From JAFNGF01 sp964567045 (GTDB lineage Bacteria; Planctomycetota; Phycisphaerae; Sedimentisphaerales; Anaerobacaceae), in assembly GCA_964567045.1 (NCBI GenBank), contig CAZMLE010000021.1, forward strand, positions 1-55,455: a stretch of DNA of 55,455 nucleotides, given 5' to 3'. Of this stretch, positions 17,430 to 25,260 are shown in pieces. The notes under the pieces were generated by a model that saw only the letters and a program-made list of their open reading frames with translations, made no database searches and was not told the origin of the DNA. Each line of letters starts with the position of its first letter. Within the stretch, counting starts at the first letter, position 1. The position numbers and the translations under genes are program-made.

Positions 17430-18068
17430 TTAGTGTCCATGTATCTCCTTCAGGGTCTCGGCGAGGAGGCGGCAGAACTCATGGCCAGTATCAGGAGGCT
17501 TCCCAACAGAGGCCCCTGCTGGCTTCCTCAGTTCTGGCGGCAGTTCTATGTGGTAAGAAATCCATCTTCCGTTTGAAATAGTAACGGCACTGCTCGCCTT
17601 AAAGTACAGCTTTGAGTACTCCCCGCAAATTGAGAAGCCCTTGAGCCCTTCGACTGTTGAACAGGATATCCGAAGGTTCTCTGCCAAGCCCTTTGAGAAT
17701 CTGTCGTTGTCTGCGCTACCGGACGAGACCTCGATATCACTTCTTGCCTTGGTGCCGTCGTGCCCGTGAATCTCCACCAACACTTTCGGATTCCAATCTG
17801 CAATCTGGATTGCGTAATCGGATCGGAGACACTTGTTGACATCAACGGTGTAGTTGCAGGCAATGATGCTGCAACAACAGAGTCTCTCTGCCAGATAACG
17901 ACCGAGGAATCCGGCATTCTCGTCTGAGTCCGGATGATCGGGACATGGTAGCGTGGGTTGACCGGCAGGAGCGTGATGAGGAACTCCTACCACAATGTCC
18001 TTGCGCGTTCGTTCCTCGATAATGAGCAGCGACGCTTCAGTGGATTCAAGCATCAACTGGGCATTCAT
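17430..18068 (-). CDS. N-formylglutamate amidohydrolase-like protein
   Basis: A 212-aa protein without signal peptide. VVGVPHHAPAG (~27-37), DSDENAG (~47-53) and VLVEIHGHDG (~96-105) are arranged like the metal-binding and catalytic motifs of the N-formylglutamate amidohydrolase family. Assignment is by motif layout only, so the substrate may be another N-acyl amino acid or peptide. It is on the same strand as the creatininase gene (88 bp gap), so two amide hydrolases and CreD may form one operon. Confidence 0.6.
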   Translation of the reverse strand: MNAQLMLESTEASLLIIEERTRKDIVVGVPHHAPAGQPTLPCPDHPDSDENAGFLGRYLAERLCCCSIIACNYTVDVNKCLRSDYAIQIADWNPKVLVEIHGHDGTKARSDIEVSSGSADNDRFSKGLAENLRISCSTVEGLKGFSICGEYSKLYFKASSAVTISNGRWISYHIELPPELRKPAGASVGKPPDTGHEFCRLLAETLKEIHGH

Positions 18069-18184
18069 GTGTCACCCCATAGTAGAGCAAGCGAAAAACC
18101 TCATTGTGCGGCTTCACGCGGTCCGACTGAAACCAGTGGCTGCGTGGCAGCCTTAAGTATGTCTTAGGGATGGCTCAGTCTAGA

Positions 18185-18364
18185 TTACTCCAAACCCAAA
18201 TATTTTCTGATATGCCTAGCTAAGGCATTCTCAATCTCCGTGTGGCGCGGAACAGGCTGTTTGTTGCCCGTGTCTGGATTCACGTAGATATCGTGCCTCG
18301 CTCCGCTCCTCAATAAAACACAGCCATTTCTCTTGAGCTGGCGGACGAATTCCTTTCGCTTCAT
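18185..18364 (-). CDS. hicA: HicA-family mRNA interferase toxin
   Basis: A 59-aa protein, short enough to be missed by ORF cut-offs. It starts MKRKEFVRQLKRNGC and contains RSGARHDIYVNP and a QPVPRHTEI segment, matching the HicA double-stranded-RNA-binding-like fold with its catalytic His (here His24, usually in GSHH). HicA toxins cleave mRNA and tmRNA. Its ATG overlaps the hicB stop as ATGA (18361-18364). Antitoxin-first order occurs in a subset of hic loci. Confidence 0.88.
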   Translation of the reverse strand: MKRKEFVRQLKRNGCVLLRSGARHDIYVNPDTGNKQPVPRHTEIENALARHIRKYLGLE

Positions 18365-18552
18365 AGGGCAACTTTTTTCATCTTATATTCTTCAGGCACA
18401 TCATCCATAGCCATCAGAAAATATGCATCCTTGATATTTTCTTCCAATTCCTTAATTGTTCTTCCTTGAGTCATGATCTCTGGATGCTCAAGAAGCTTTC
18501 CAAGCCAATATTTCTTGCCCTTCCAGTAGATCATAGTCATTTTTGTCTTCAT
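18361..18552 (-). CDS. hicB: HicB-family antitoxin
   Basis: About 63 aa, with the HicB partial RNase-H-like fold: YWKGKKYWLGKLLEHPEIMTQG (given as YWKGKKYWLG and HPEIMTQG) followed by TIKELEENIKDAY. It neutralises HicA and usually represses its own promoter, though no separate DNA-binding domain is visible in so short a protein. An in-frame start at 18558 is only 2 nt from GGGAG; the next ATG at 18552 has an 8-nt spacer and is chosen. hicA follows with a 4-bp overlap. Confidence 0.85.
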   Translation of the reverse strand: MKTKMTMIYWKGKKYWLGKLLEHPEIMTQGRTIKELEENIKDAYFLMAMDDVPEEYKMKKVAL

Positions 18553-18594
18553 AGCCATTACTCCCGCTATTCTAACAACTCAACCCCTGATAGT

Positions 18595-18622
18595 ATTATA
18601 ACGAATGGTCAAACCATTTCAA
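18595..18622 (-). promoter_or_regulatory. hicBA promoter with palindromic operator
   Basis: Reading the minus strand, TTGAAA (18617-18622) and TATAAT (18595-18600) are 16 bp apart. The spacer holds a perfect palindrome with arms AATGGT/ACCATT and a 3-nt centre (18604-18618). The promoter overlaps the last codons and stop of the radical SAM gene. A HicB-type repressor binding there is inferred. Confidence 0.6.
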
Positions 18623-20381
18623 TCCTGTTCGCCTGTTCCACTGCTTTCTCCAAATGCCCCAGCAGATACTTCTTGTCCGGGCCGCCGAGGTGCTCCCAGG
18701 GCAACATTTCATCCGGTGCAAATTGCCTTTGTGCAGACTCTTCGAGGTTTATGCCAAACTTTTCAAAGGCTTTTTGCCAGAGTTCGTAATTGAAACATTC
18801 GTCCCACAAATCAAAGCGTGCGCCCCCCTGCCAGGCAGCCTCAACGACATCGCAAAGGCTTCTATCCCCCCTACCGATCGCCGACTCCAGAACGCTGCGG
18901 TTTATGTCGTGGAACTTAAAATGCAAAAAGTTCGCACGAAGCCTTCTTTTCTCATCGAGTATCAGGTCTTTTGCCCGCTCGAAATAGGATTTCGGCTTTT
19001 GTCCAAGCCAGCCGAACGGCGTATGCGGTTTGGGCACCAGCCAGCTTACTGTGATATTTATCTGGGCCGTTTTGCCATCAATCATCTTCCTCAGCTTAGC
19101 TAACTGACACGAGACATCCACAATTGCCTTTATATCTGCTTCAGTCTCGCCAGGCAGACCTACCATAAAATATAGCTTTAATTTTTGCCAGCCGGCCCGA
19201 TACGCAGCCTCCACCGCCGCAAATAGGTCACTATCCTTGAGCGGCTTATTGATAATCTGCCTTAATCTTTCGCCAGCCGCCTCAACAGCAATTGTAAGGC
19301 CGCTTTTTCTTACGCCGGTCACCATCTCAGGAACAAGTTTCAGTTGCTGATCAACTCGCAAACTCGGTACTGACAGACCTACATATTTGTCAGAGAAATT
19401 TGCCTGAAGCTGTGAAACCAATTGCTCAAGTTTTGGGTAATCAGCAGTTGAAAGGCTCAGCAGACTGACGGTGTCAAACCCCGTTGACTGGTAGCAGGCT
19501 TTCGCAATATCGACAATTTTGTCGATGCTGCGATAGCGGACCGGCCTTCGGCAAAAACTTGCCTGGCAGAATCTGCATCGGCCGGGGCAGCCTCGCATAA
19601 TCTCGACAGCGACCCGCTCGTGCACAGCCTCGGTAAAAGGCACTATCGGGCGAAGCGGCACGGGAGCGTTTTCGAAATCTTCCACAACCGCATTTCGTCG
19701 CTCGGGCCCCGTGACTCGTGACCCGTGCACCGTATAAAGGGCCGGCACGTAGGCCCAGTCGAATTCTCTCGCGGCCCGCAGAAGCGTCTCGCCCTTTGTG
19801 GCGCCGGCTTTTTTCTGCTGCCTGAACAGTCCTATTAGCTCAACCACTGCTTCTTCGCCTTCGCCCAGCACAAATAGGTCGATGAAGTTAGCCATCGGCT
19901 CGCAGCAGTTGGCCATTCCGCCGCCAGCAATGATAAGCGGGTCGTTTTCTTCTCGGTCGGCGCTTCGGATATTGATGCCGCCCAAGTCGAGCATATTTAG
20001 CACATTGCTGTAACAAAGCTCGTTGGTCAGGCTAAAACCAATGATGTCAAAACTTTTTAGCGCCGCCCTTGATTCCAGACTGAATAGTGGGATTTTCTTC
20101 TCGCGGAGCACCTTTTCGGCGTCAATCCAGGGAGCAAAAACTCGCTCGGCAGCAACGCCGTCGATACGGTTCAGAATGTCGTAGATAATTATCAGGCCTG
20201 GATACGACATCGCCACCTCGTATACGTCGGGAAAGCACAGCGCCACCGTCAGATCGCATTGGGTTAGGTCCTTTTTGACCTGGTTTATCTCGCCGCCGAT
20301 ATATCTACTGGGCTTGCGCACGAAAGGCAGAAAATCACGGTCAAGCCGCTCAGCCAATAGTGTTATTTCCCTTGTTTTCAC
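18609..20381 (-). CDS. B12-binding radical SAM protein (TIGR03960-like)
   Basis: A 590-aa protein. The N-terminus contains KPSRYIGGEINQVKK and VALCFPDVYEVAMSYPGL typical of this family, then a cobalamin-binding-like domain (~40-200) and the radical SAM core with CxxxCxxC in MRGCPGRCRFCQ (~260). It ends near 590 without the DUF2344 half often fused or encoded next to this family. Members of the family are often found near ribonuclease G and ribosomal protein genes; the reaction is not established. A variable stretch near 19700-19735 encodes a low-complexity segment of the repeat type discussed in the findings. Confidence 0.88.
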   Translation of the reverse strand: MKTREITLLAERLDRDFLPFVRKPSRYIGGEINQVKKDLTQCDLTVALCFPDVYEVAMSYPGLIIIYDILNRIDGVAAERVFAPWIDAEKVLREKKIPLFSLESRAALKSFDIIGFSLTNELCYSNVLNMLDLGGINIRSADREENDPLIIAGGGMANCCEPMANFIDLFVLGEGEEAVVELIGLFRQQKKAGATKGETLLRAAREFDWAYVPALYTVHGSRVTGPERRNAVVEDFENAPVPLRPIVPFTEAVHERVAVEIMRGCPGRCRFCQASFCRRPVRYRSIDKIVDIAKACYQSTGFDTVSLLSLSTADYPKLEQLVSQLQANFSDKYVGLSVPSLRVDQQLKLVPEMVTGVRKSGLTIAVEAAGERLRQIINKPLKDSDLFAAVEAAYRAGWQKLKLYFMVGLPGETEADIKAIVDVSCQLAKLRKMIDGKTAQINITVSWLVPKPHTPFGWLGQKPKSYFERAKDLILDEKRRLRANFLHFKFHDINRSVLESAIGRGDRSLCDVVEAAWQGGARFDLWDECFNYELWQKAFEKFGINLEESAQRQFAPDEMLPWEHLGGPDKKYLLGHLEKAVEQANRIEMV

Positions 20382-20467
20382 AGCGGCATTATAAATTGAT
20401 TATTGATTATTTTCTATTGATTATTGCCACGCCAGACGCTATCAACTCCTGTGGGCGAAAAAACCGT

Positions 20468-21529
20468 ATGGGCAAAAAAAATCGGCACATCTTGATCGCA
20501 GGAGCCGCTATTTCTTTAGTGACGGCACTATATTTTTTTGCCGGCAGAGCAAAGCAAGTCGAAGCTGACAGCGGTCACCGGCTGGTTATGGGCACATTTG
20601 CCCGCGTAGTTGCCGTGGCGGCAGATTCCATAATAGCTGACAAGGCCATTGAGGCTGCTCTGGCAGAGATCGAGAACGTTGACAAACTAATGAGCGACTA
20701 CAAAAGCGATTCAGAAATAAGCCAGGTCAATCGGGAGGGATTTGCGCGAGCCGTAAAAGTAAGCCGGCCAACGTATGAAGTCTTGCAGAGAAGCATTGAG
20801 TTCAGCAAGCTCACAGGTGGTGCTTTTGATATTACGGTTGGGCCTTTGGTAGACTTGTGGCGTTCGGCAAAGAAAAAAAGTGCAATTCCCAGCGAAGAAG
20901 AGCTTGCCGCAGCCAAAGCTAAAGTGGGCTTTGAAAAGGTGATACTTGACGACCAGAAGCAGACAGTGCGATTTGCGGTTGAAGGTATGCGGCTGGACCT
21001 GGGCGCCATCGGAAAGGGCTATGCTGTTGATAAGGCAATTGAGGCCGCGCAAAGAGCCGGGGCACTCGGAGCAATGGTGGATCTCGGCGGTCACATTAGA
21101 TGCTTCGGCAAACCTGCACGAGGCAGAAAAAAGTGGTTAATAGGGCTGCAAGATCCAAAAGCGGTGAAGAATCCAGAATTTCAGGCCCCGGGCCTGTCTG
21201 AAAGCGGTATTTTATTGACACTGAAACTAACAGAACAAGCCGTTGCGACCAGCGGTGATTATCAGCAGTTTGTCTTGATCGAAGGCAGACGATACAGCCA
21301 TATTATCAACCGCCGGACAGGAATAAGTGCCGGAGGACTGTCGAGCGTGACTATTATCGCAGATAGTGCAACTGATGCCGACGCTTTGGCAACCGCGGTC
21401 AGCGTAATGGGCGCCGAAAAAGGCTTGGCCCTTATCGAAAAAATGCCCGGAACCGAGGCGATTCTGATAACTTCCCAGCCAGAGTACAAGCTGGTTAAAA
21501 CTATGGGGGCAGAAAAATACGTGAAGTAA
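20468..21529 (+). CDS. apbE: FAD:protein FMN transferase
   Basis: ApbE (about 353 aa from ATG 20468) attaches FMN through a phosphoester to Thr or Ser of exported proteins such as RnfG, RnfD and NqrC. A membrane anchor (~8-23) is followed by the ApbE domain: VMGTFARV, GGAFDITVGPLVDLW, the FAD-binding region RLDLGAIGKGYAVDKA, SHIINRRTG and DADALATAVSVMG with Mg ligands. The reading frame extends upstream to 20360, but that part lacks a ribosome site and overlaps the divergent gene. It converges on the rnf operon, whose RnfD and RnfG are its predicted substrates. Confidence 0.95.
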   Translation: MGKKNRHILIAGAAISLVTALYFFAGRAKQVEADSGHRLVMGTFARVVAVAADSIIADKAIEAALAEIENVDKLMSDYKSDSEISQVNREGFARAVKVSRPTYEVLQRSIEFSKLTGGAFDITVGPLVDLWRSAKKKSAIPSEEELAAAKAKVGFEKVILDDQKQTVRFAVEGMRLDLGAIGKGYAVDKAIEAAQRAGALGAMVDLGGHIRCFGKPARGRKKWLIGLQDPKAVKNPEFQAPGLSESGILLTLKLTEQAVATSGDYQQFVLIEGRRYSHIINRRTGISAGGLSSVTIIADSATDADALATAVSVMGAEKGLALIEKMPGTEAILITSQPEYKLVKTMGAEKYVK

Positions 21530-21561
21530 TTCGCCTGACACAAAATGTGACTGTACTGTGC

Positions 21562-21651
21562 TTAGGTGCTCACAACCTGCTCGGCAGGTTTTCTGCTGGG
21601 CTGGCGGGGTTCAGGGGCGGTTCTGCCGCGAAAAACAATTACGCCGGTCGG
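21562..21651 (-). pseudogene. Displaced 3' end of rnfB
   Basis: Bases 21599-21651 match the rnfB 3' coding region 22588-22640 at 50 of 53 positions on the minus strand. Both encode PTGVIVFRGRTAPEPRQP, and all three differences are synonymous third-position changes. The frame continues to its own stop (21562-21564), giving the tail SRKPAEQVVST. It looks like an alternative or original rnfB terminus separated from the gene by the MNT/HEPN module. Confidence 0.85.
21574..21593 (+). terminator. Probable apbE terminator
   Basis: The hairpin AACCTGC-TCG-GCAGGTT is followed by TTCT, 45 bp after the apbE stop. It lies inside the displaced rnfB tail. The T run is short, so it is only moderately convincing. 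Confidence 0.45.
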
Positions 21652-21678
21652 CAGTGATGAGAGCCGTTCAGGGTTTCT

Positions 21679-22104
21679 TCATCGCCTTCGGCGCGCTATT
21701 ACCTCTTTCGGCAGAAGACTTCGTATCTCTTTTCGGACTCGCCGAGCGATTCTTACACTCCGTCGTGCTTCAGCGAGCAGAATAGGTTCGTATTCACCGG
21801 GGTAACGAGTCACCGTAGCATAAGCAGTAAGGCGCCTTTGCTCTTCAATGCTCGATCGAAACCAGATGCTTTCCGGAAGTAGCGAAACCAAATGCTCGAT
21901 GTCATGGGTCCTGGGAAAATCAATTCCTTTAATAACCAGGAAAGCCTTCAGATATTTTTCTACGCACTGCTGAGCGTGAAAACACACTGTATCAGTCGGA
22001 CAGCCTTTGGCCATTTTCAATGTATGCGAGGCGGTCTTAAGGTCATTCTCGGCCTTGATGATCCACTCGCGAGCGATAGCACCGGTTCTGCTATTTTCGT
22101 GCAT
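21679..22104 (-). CDS. HEPN-domain protein (toxin partner of MNT)
   Basis: About 141 aa from ATG 22104, which has AGGGAAAG upstream; a longer frame to 22176 overlaps the MNT gene. The HEPN helical bundle is seen in WIIKAENDLKTASHTL, CFHAQQCVEKYLKAFLV and RTHDIEHLVSLLP (the R-x5-H segment). HEPN proteins paired with minimal nucleotidyltransferases are often RNases inactivated by AMP transfer. It overlaps the MNT gene by 14 bp. The Arg/Lys-rich tail IARRRR ends just before the displaced rnfB fragment. Confidence 0.85.
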   Translation of the reverse strand: MHENSRTGAIAREWIIKAENDLKTASHTLKMAKGCPTDTVCFHAQQCVEKYLKAFLVIKGIDFPRTHDIEHLVSLLPESIWFRSSIEEQRRLTAYATVTRYPGEYEPILLAEARRSVRIARRVRKEIRSLLPKEVIARRRR

Positions 22105-22423
22105 ACAGCAGCTTTCCCTGCCGAGCAGCAGGTCGCTCAATAGTACCGATAATCTCCTTACGCCACTTGAAGTCATCGGGAGTGACCACGGTCACATCCT
22201 TGGCGACAGGGATGTCGTGCAGCGCCACCGCAATCTCTATGGCCTTTTCGCGCTTTGAGCCCGAGACGGGCATCACAACAAGCAAGTCAACATCGCTATC
22301 CGGCCCTGCCTGCCCACGGGCGTGCGAGCCGAAAAGAATAATCTTGTCCGGCTGGAATTGCGTTACGATGCATTTGACCATCTGGCGGATATATCTTCCT
22401 GTCGAGTTTTGTACCCTGGCCAT
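22091..22423 (-). CDS. Minimal nucleotidyltransferase (MNT antitoxin type)
   Basis: A 110-aa protein with the pol-beta nucleotidyltransferase signature GSHARGQAGPDSDVDLLVV: the GS motif, then DxD metal ligands. The third acidic residue is probably in KDVTVVTPDD. In MntA/HepT systems such proteins AMPylate the HEPN partner and block its RNase activity. ATG at 22423 has an AAGGA site. The pair is inserted between the rnfB stop and a duplicate rnfB tail. Confidence 0.88.
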   Translation of the reverse strand: MARVQNSTGRYIRQMVKCIVTQFQPDKIILFGSHARGQAGPDSDVDLLVVMPVSGSKREKAIEIAVALHDIPVAKDVTVVTPDDFKWRKEIIGTIERPAARQGKLLYARK

Positions 22424-22527
22424 TCTCTCTTTCCTTCTGACCTGGAACTGCTAAACCGCCTCTAGCGGGTTTAATGCTTTGCTTAATCACTCCAACGATA
22501 CAAATAAAGTGAAACATTTGCAAGGTG

Positions 22528-22557
22528 AACCCCGCGATGAATCGCGGGGCTAAATAT
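22528..22557. repeat. Palindromic repeat AACCCC...GGGGCTAAATAT
   Basis: A stem CCCCGCGAT/ATCGCGGGG flanked by AAC and CTAAATAT. The same frame of ends occurs at 245-275 and 32207-32260. The repeat ends at the rnfB stop codon, where it may also act as terminator for the rnf operon. Confidence 0.7.
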
Positions 22558-23438
22558 TATTTCGAGGCGGCGGCAGCCTTGGAAACAGGCTGGCGGGGTT
22601 CGGGGGCGGTTCTGCCGCGAAAGACAATTACGCCAGTCGGGCATTTTTCCATCGCGGCTTGAGTCTGGTCACTCGGGCGGTATTTTTCGTAATTGACGCG
22701 AGCCAAATTATCCTCGACCGAGAATATATCGCTCTGCTTGGCACAAAGCCCACAACCAATGCAGCCGACCTTGCACATCGAGCGTGTCACCTTGCCGGTT
22801 TCTTGGCTGCTGCAGGCAACAATCATCATATTCTCGTGATAAAAAGGCAGCATCTGGATTAGATTGCGCGGGCAGGCTCTCGCGCAGGCTGAGCAGCCGG
22901 TACATTTTTCGTAATCGACGGTCGCCAGGCCGTCGACGATGTGCAGGGCGTCGAATCGGCAAGCCCTTATACAATCGCCGAATCCGAGGCAGCCGAACTT
23001 GCAGGCCTGTGCATTAGGCAAGGCATTGGCAGCGGTACAGCTTTGTATTCCTTGATACTTGGCATAATAGGTTTTATCGTCGCTGTGGGAACGGCAGCGC
23101 ACAATCGGTCTTTGAAGCGGCCCAGAGTCGCTAATTTGAAGATTCAGGATTCGTGCGATTTCCGCAGCCGTCGCCGGTCCGCCTGGTGCGCATCTGCCGA
23201 GCAGTCCGGGACTTTCGAGAAGTGCCTGCGCATATTGCATACAGCCGGCAAAACCACACCCGCCGCAGTCAAGGTTCGGCAGAGCCTTGTGGACCTGTTC
23301 TGTTTTCAGGTCGACCTTGACTTTGAGCCTTTCGTAGGCGATCAAAAGCACGATGGCAAAGCCCGTGCCCAGCCCAAGCATCGTTAGGCCGGCAGGCCAG
23401 GCACTATTCCATAATTGCGTTATCTGGGCCCAGCTCAT
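22557..23438 (-). CDS. rnfB: Rnf complex subunit B, polyferredoxin
   Basis: A 293-aa electron-entry subunit on the cytoplasmic face. An N-terminal membrane helix (~17-34) is followed by the Fe-S domain CGGCGFAGC (~58-66) with a further Cys in GRCAPGG. Three ferredoxin-type clusters follow: CKFGCLGFGDCIRAC, CTGCSACARACP and CKVGCIGCGLC. It accepts electrons from ferredoxin and passes them to the rest of Rnf. Its start overlaps the rnfA stop by 4 bp (ATGA). The last ~25 codons exist in a second copy at 21562-21651, so its present C-terminus (VSKAAAASK) may have been acquired with the MNT/HEPN module. Confidence 0.95.
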   Translation of the reverse strand: MSWAQITQLWNSAWPAGLTMLGLGTGFAIVLLIAYERLKVKVDLKTEQVHKALPNLDCGGCGFAGCMQYAQALLESPGLLGRCAPGGPATAAEIARILNLQISDSGPLQRPIVRCRSHSDDKTYYAKYQGIQSCTAANALPNAQACKFGCLGFGDCIRACRFDALHIVDGLATVDYEKCTGCSACARACPRNLIQMLPFYHENMMIVACSSQETGKVTRSMCKVGCIGCGLCAKQSDIFSVEDNLARVNYEKYRPSDQTQAAMEKCPTGVIVFRGRTAPEPRQPVSKAAAASK

Positions 23439-24025
23439 TTTATCATTCCTGCGAAGCCCATAAAGGCCAGCGTAAGGATGCCGGCGGTGATAAGGGTAAT
23501 CGGAGCACCTTGAAAACCTGCCGGCACATCAGACATAATCAGCTCCTCACGAATACCAGCCATTATGCAGATCGCAACAGCGAAGCCGATGCCCGTCCCG
23601 GTGCTCAGCACAACTACCTCCAGCAGATTATCTATACCCCAGATGTTTATGAAAAGGCACACTCCCAGGATGACACAGTTTGTCGAAATCAGAGGCAAAA
23701 ATATGCCGAAGGCATCGTAGAGTGACGGGAAGAATTTCCGCACATACATCTCAACCAATTGCACAGCGCCTGCTATGATAACGATGTAGCAAATATATCG
23801 CGTTATTTCCAGACCCCGCGGCACCAGAATGTAATGATCGACGAGCCAGGTCAGCGTTCCGCTAAGCGCGGTAACGAAGGTGACCGCTAATCCCATGCCG
23901 AAAGCGCTATCGATTCTTCGGGATACACCTAAGTAGGGACAGGTTCCAAGAAATTTGGTAAAGACAAAATTGTTCACCAAAACGACCGAAAGAAAACCCA
24001 TAAGTAGAACGTAGAATCTATCCAT
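23435..24025 (-). CDS. rnfA: Rnf complex subunit A
   Basis: A 196-aa integral membrane subunit with six helices, homologous to NqrE. FLGTCPYLGVS (~25-35) and STNCVILGVC (~114-123) carry the conserved Cys residues that, with RnfE, ligate the intramembrane [2Fe-2S] cluster. It begins 1 bp after the rnfE stop and overlaps rnfB by 4 bp, as in a tightly coupled operon. Confidence 0.96.
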   Translation of the reverse strand: MDRFYVLLMGFLSVVLVNNFVFTKFLGTCPYLGVSRRIDSAFGMGLAVTFVTALSGTLTWLVDHYILVPRGLEITRYICYIVIIAGAVQLVEMYVRKFFPSLYDAFGIFLPLISTNCVILGVCLFINIWGIDNLLEVVVLSTGTGIGFAVAICIMAGIREELIMSDVPAGFQGAPITLITAGILTLAFMGFAGMIK

Positions 24026-24026
24026 A

Positions 24027-24650
24027 TCAGCTTCTCTTTTTTCTGGTCAAGACACTTGCCAGCCCAAGCAATAAGCCCAGCGTCACGAAAGCACCAACGG
24101 GCATCTGCATCGCCAGCCACGGGACAAAGCTGTGCGGCATCACCCGCAAATCAAAGATGCAGCCGGTAGCAAGCAGCTCACGAATGCCGGCAAGAATACA
24201 CAAGGCGACCGTAAAGCCCAGGCCCATTCCAATGGCGTCAAGTATGCTCACGATAAGACCACATTTGCTTGCGCAGGCCTCGGCACGGAAAATGATTAGG
24301 CAATTGACGATAATCAAGGGGACATAAGCACCTAAAATCTCGCTCATTCTTGGAAAATATGCCTTTAGATATAAATCACAGATAGTCACAAAAGTCGCGA
24401 TAGTGAGCGTGAACATGATTATTCTAAGGTGCGGCTTGAGCAAATTCCGCATCAGGCTCGTTACAAAGTTGCTACAGACCAGCACAAATATTACGCTAAG
24501 GCCCATAGTCAGGGCAGGCTTTACAGCGGTAGTAACTGCCAGAGGCGGACACATCCCGATCAGGAGGCGGAAAGTCGGATTTTGCTCCCATAATCCGGCA
24601 AGAAGTGCCCGTTTGTAGACACCCGTTTGTAATTCGTTACTTTGTGCCAT
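24027..24650 (-). CDS. rnfE: Rnf complex subunit E
   Basis: About 207 aa and six helices, homologous to NqrD and paired with RnfA. NPTFRLLIGMCPPLAVTT and VNCLIIFRAEACAS contain the Cys residues for the membrane [2Fe-2S] cluster. The frame extends to a TTG at 24656; ATG at 24650 is preferred. It overlaps the 3' end of rnfG. Confidence 0.95.
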   Translation of the reverse strand: MAQSNELQTGVYKRALLAGLWEQNPTFRLLIGMCPPLAVTTAVKPALTMGLSVIFVLVCSNFVTSLMRNLLKPHLRIIMFTLTIATFVTICDLYLKAYFPRMSEILGAYVPLIIVNCLIIFRAEACASKCGLIVSILDAIGMGLGFTVALCILAGIRELLATGCIFDLRVMPHSFVPWLAMQMPVGAFVTLGLLLGLASVLTRKKRS

Positions 24651-25260
24651 CGCCAAGCAGTCCTTTTTCTTTCATTTGCTTTTTGATGCTGCTAAGGAAA
24701 CTGTTGAGAATATTGACCACTGCTTCGCTGCTGACCGTAGCCCCTGTAATGGCGACGATTTCGGCATCAATTTCGGTGGGTTCGCCTGTTTTGAGAAGTG
24801 TAAGTTCTTCTACCGGCGCTCCTGCAAACTGGCTTCGGAAATACGACATCTTTATCTGGTCACCGAATCCCGGGGTCTCACTGCTTGTAAGCACATCGAA
24901 GCCGGCGATTTTTTCAAAGTCTTTATCGACCGCTACGACCAGCTCGATCTTGCCTGAAAAACCCTCTCCGGCAGCCTTAAAGCTCCAGCCGACACACTCA
25001 TCGGTTTCGGACAGCGCCTTGTACAGCTTGATTTTTTCTTTTTTGCCGCCCCTTACCTCAACCTGGATGTCCGCATCCGATGGTATAAAGTGTTTTGCCG
25101 CCGGCAGCAGAACAATAGTTAATTTATTGAGCTTGTTGGCCAGATTCCGCTCTATCCTCGGCGATAGGGCCGCGTTACTTGCCGCTATCAGCAGCCCAAA
25201 GCAAAATGAAGAAACAATCAAGAGCCAGCTTTGCTGAATGAAATATTTTATCTTAGGCAC
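24637..25260 (-). CDS. rnfG: Rnf complex subunit G, covalent-FMN protein
   Basis: About 207 aa, with an N-terminal membrane helix and a periplasmic FMN-binding domain. ITGATVSSEAV contains the Ser/Thr-Gly-Ala-Thr motif whose last Thr receives FMN from ApbE. An ATG far upstream (25302) would overlap rnfD by 50 bp; GTG at 25260 has an exact AGGAGG 8 nt upstream and overlaps the rnfD stop by 8 bp, so I take GTG as the start. apbE lies in the same locus. Confidence 0.93.
   Translation of the reverse strand: MPKIKYFIQQSWLLIVSSFCFGLLIAASNAALSPRIERNLANKLNKLTIVLLPAAKHFIPSDADIQVEVRGGKKEKIKLYKALSETDECVGWSFKAAGEGFSGKIELVVAVDKDFEKIAGFDVLTSSETPGFGDQIKMSYFRSQFAGAPVEELTLLKTGEPTEIDAEIVAITGATVSSEAVVNILNSFLSSIKKQMKEKGLLGDGTK

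Noticed and set aside
21558..21785. Possible small genes on the plus strand between apbE and the MNT/HEPN pair
   Set aside because: They are antisense to the displaced rnfB tail and the HEPN gene, and their sequences follow those genes' codon structure.
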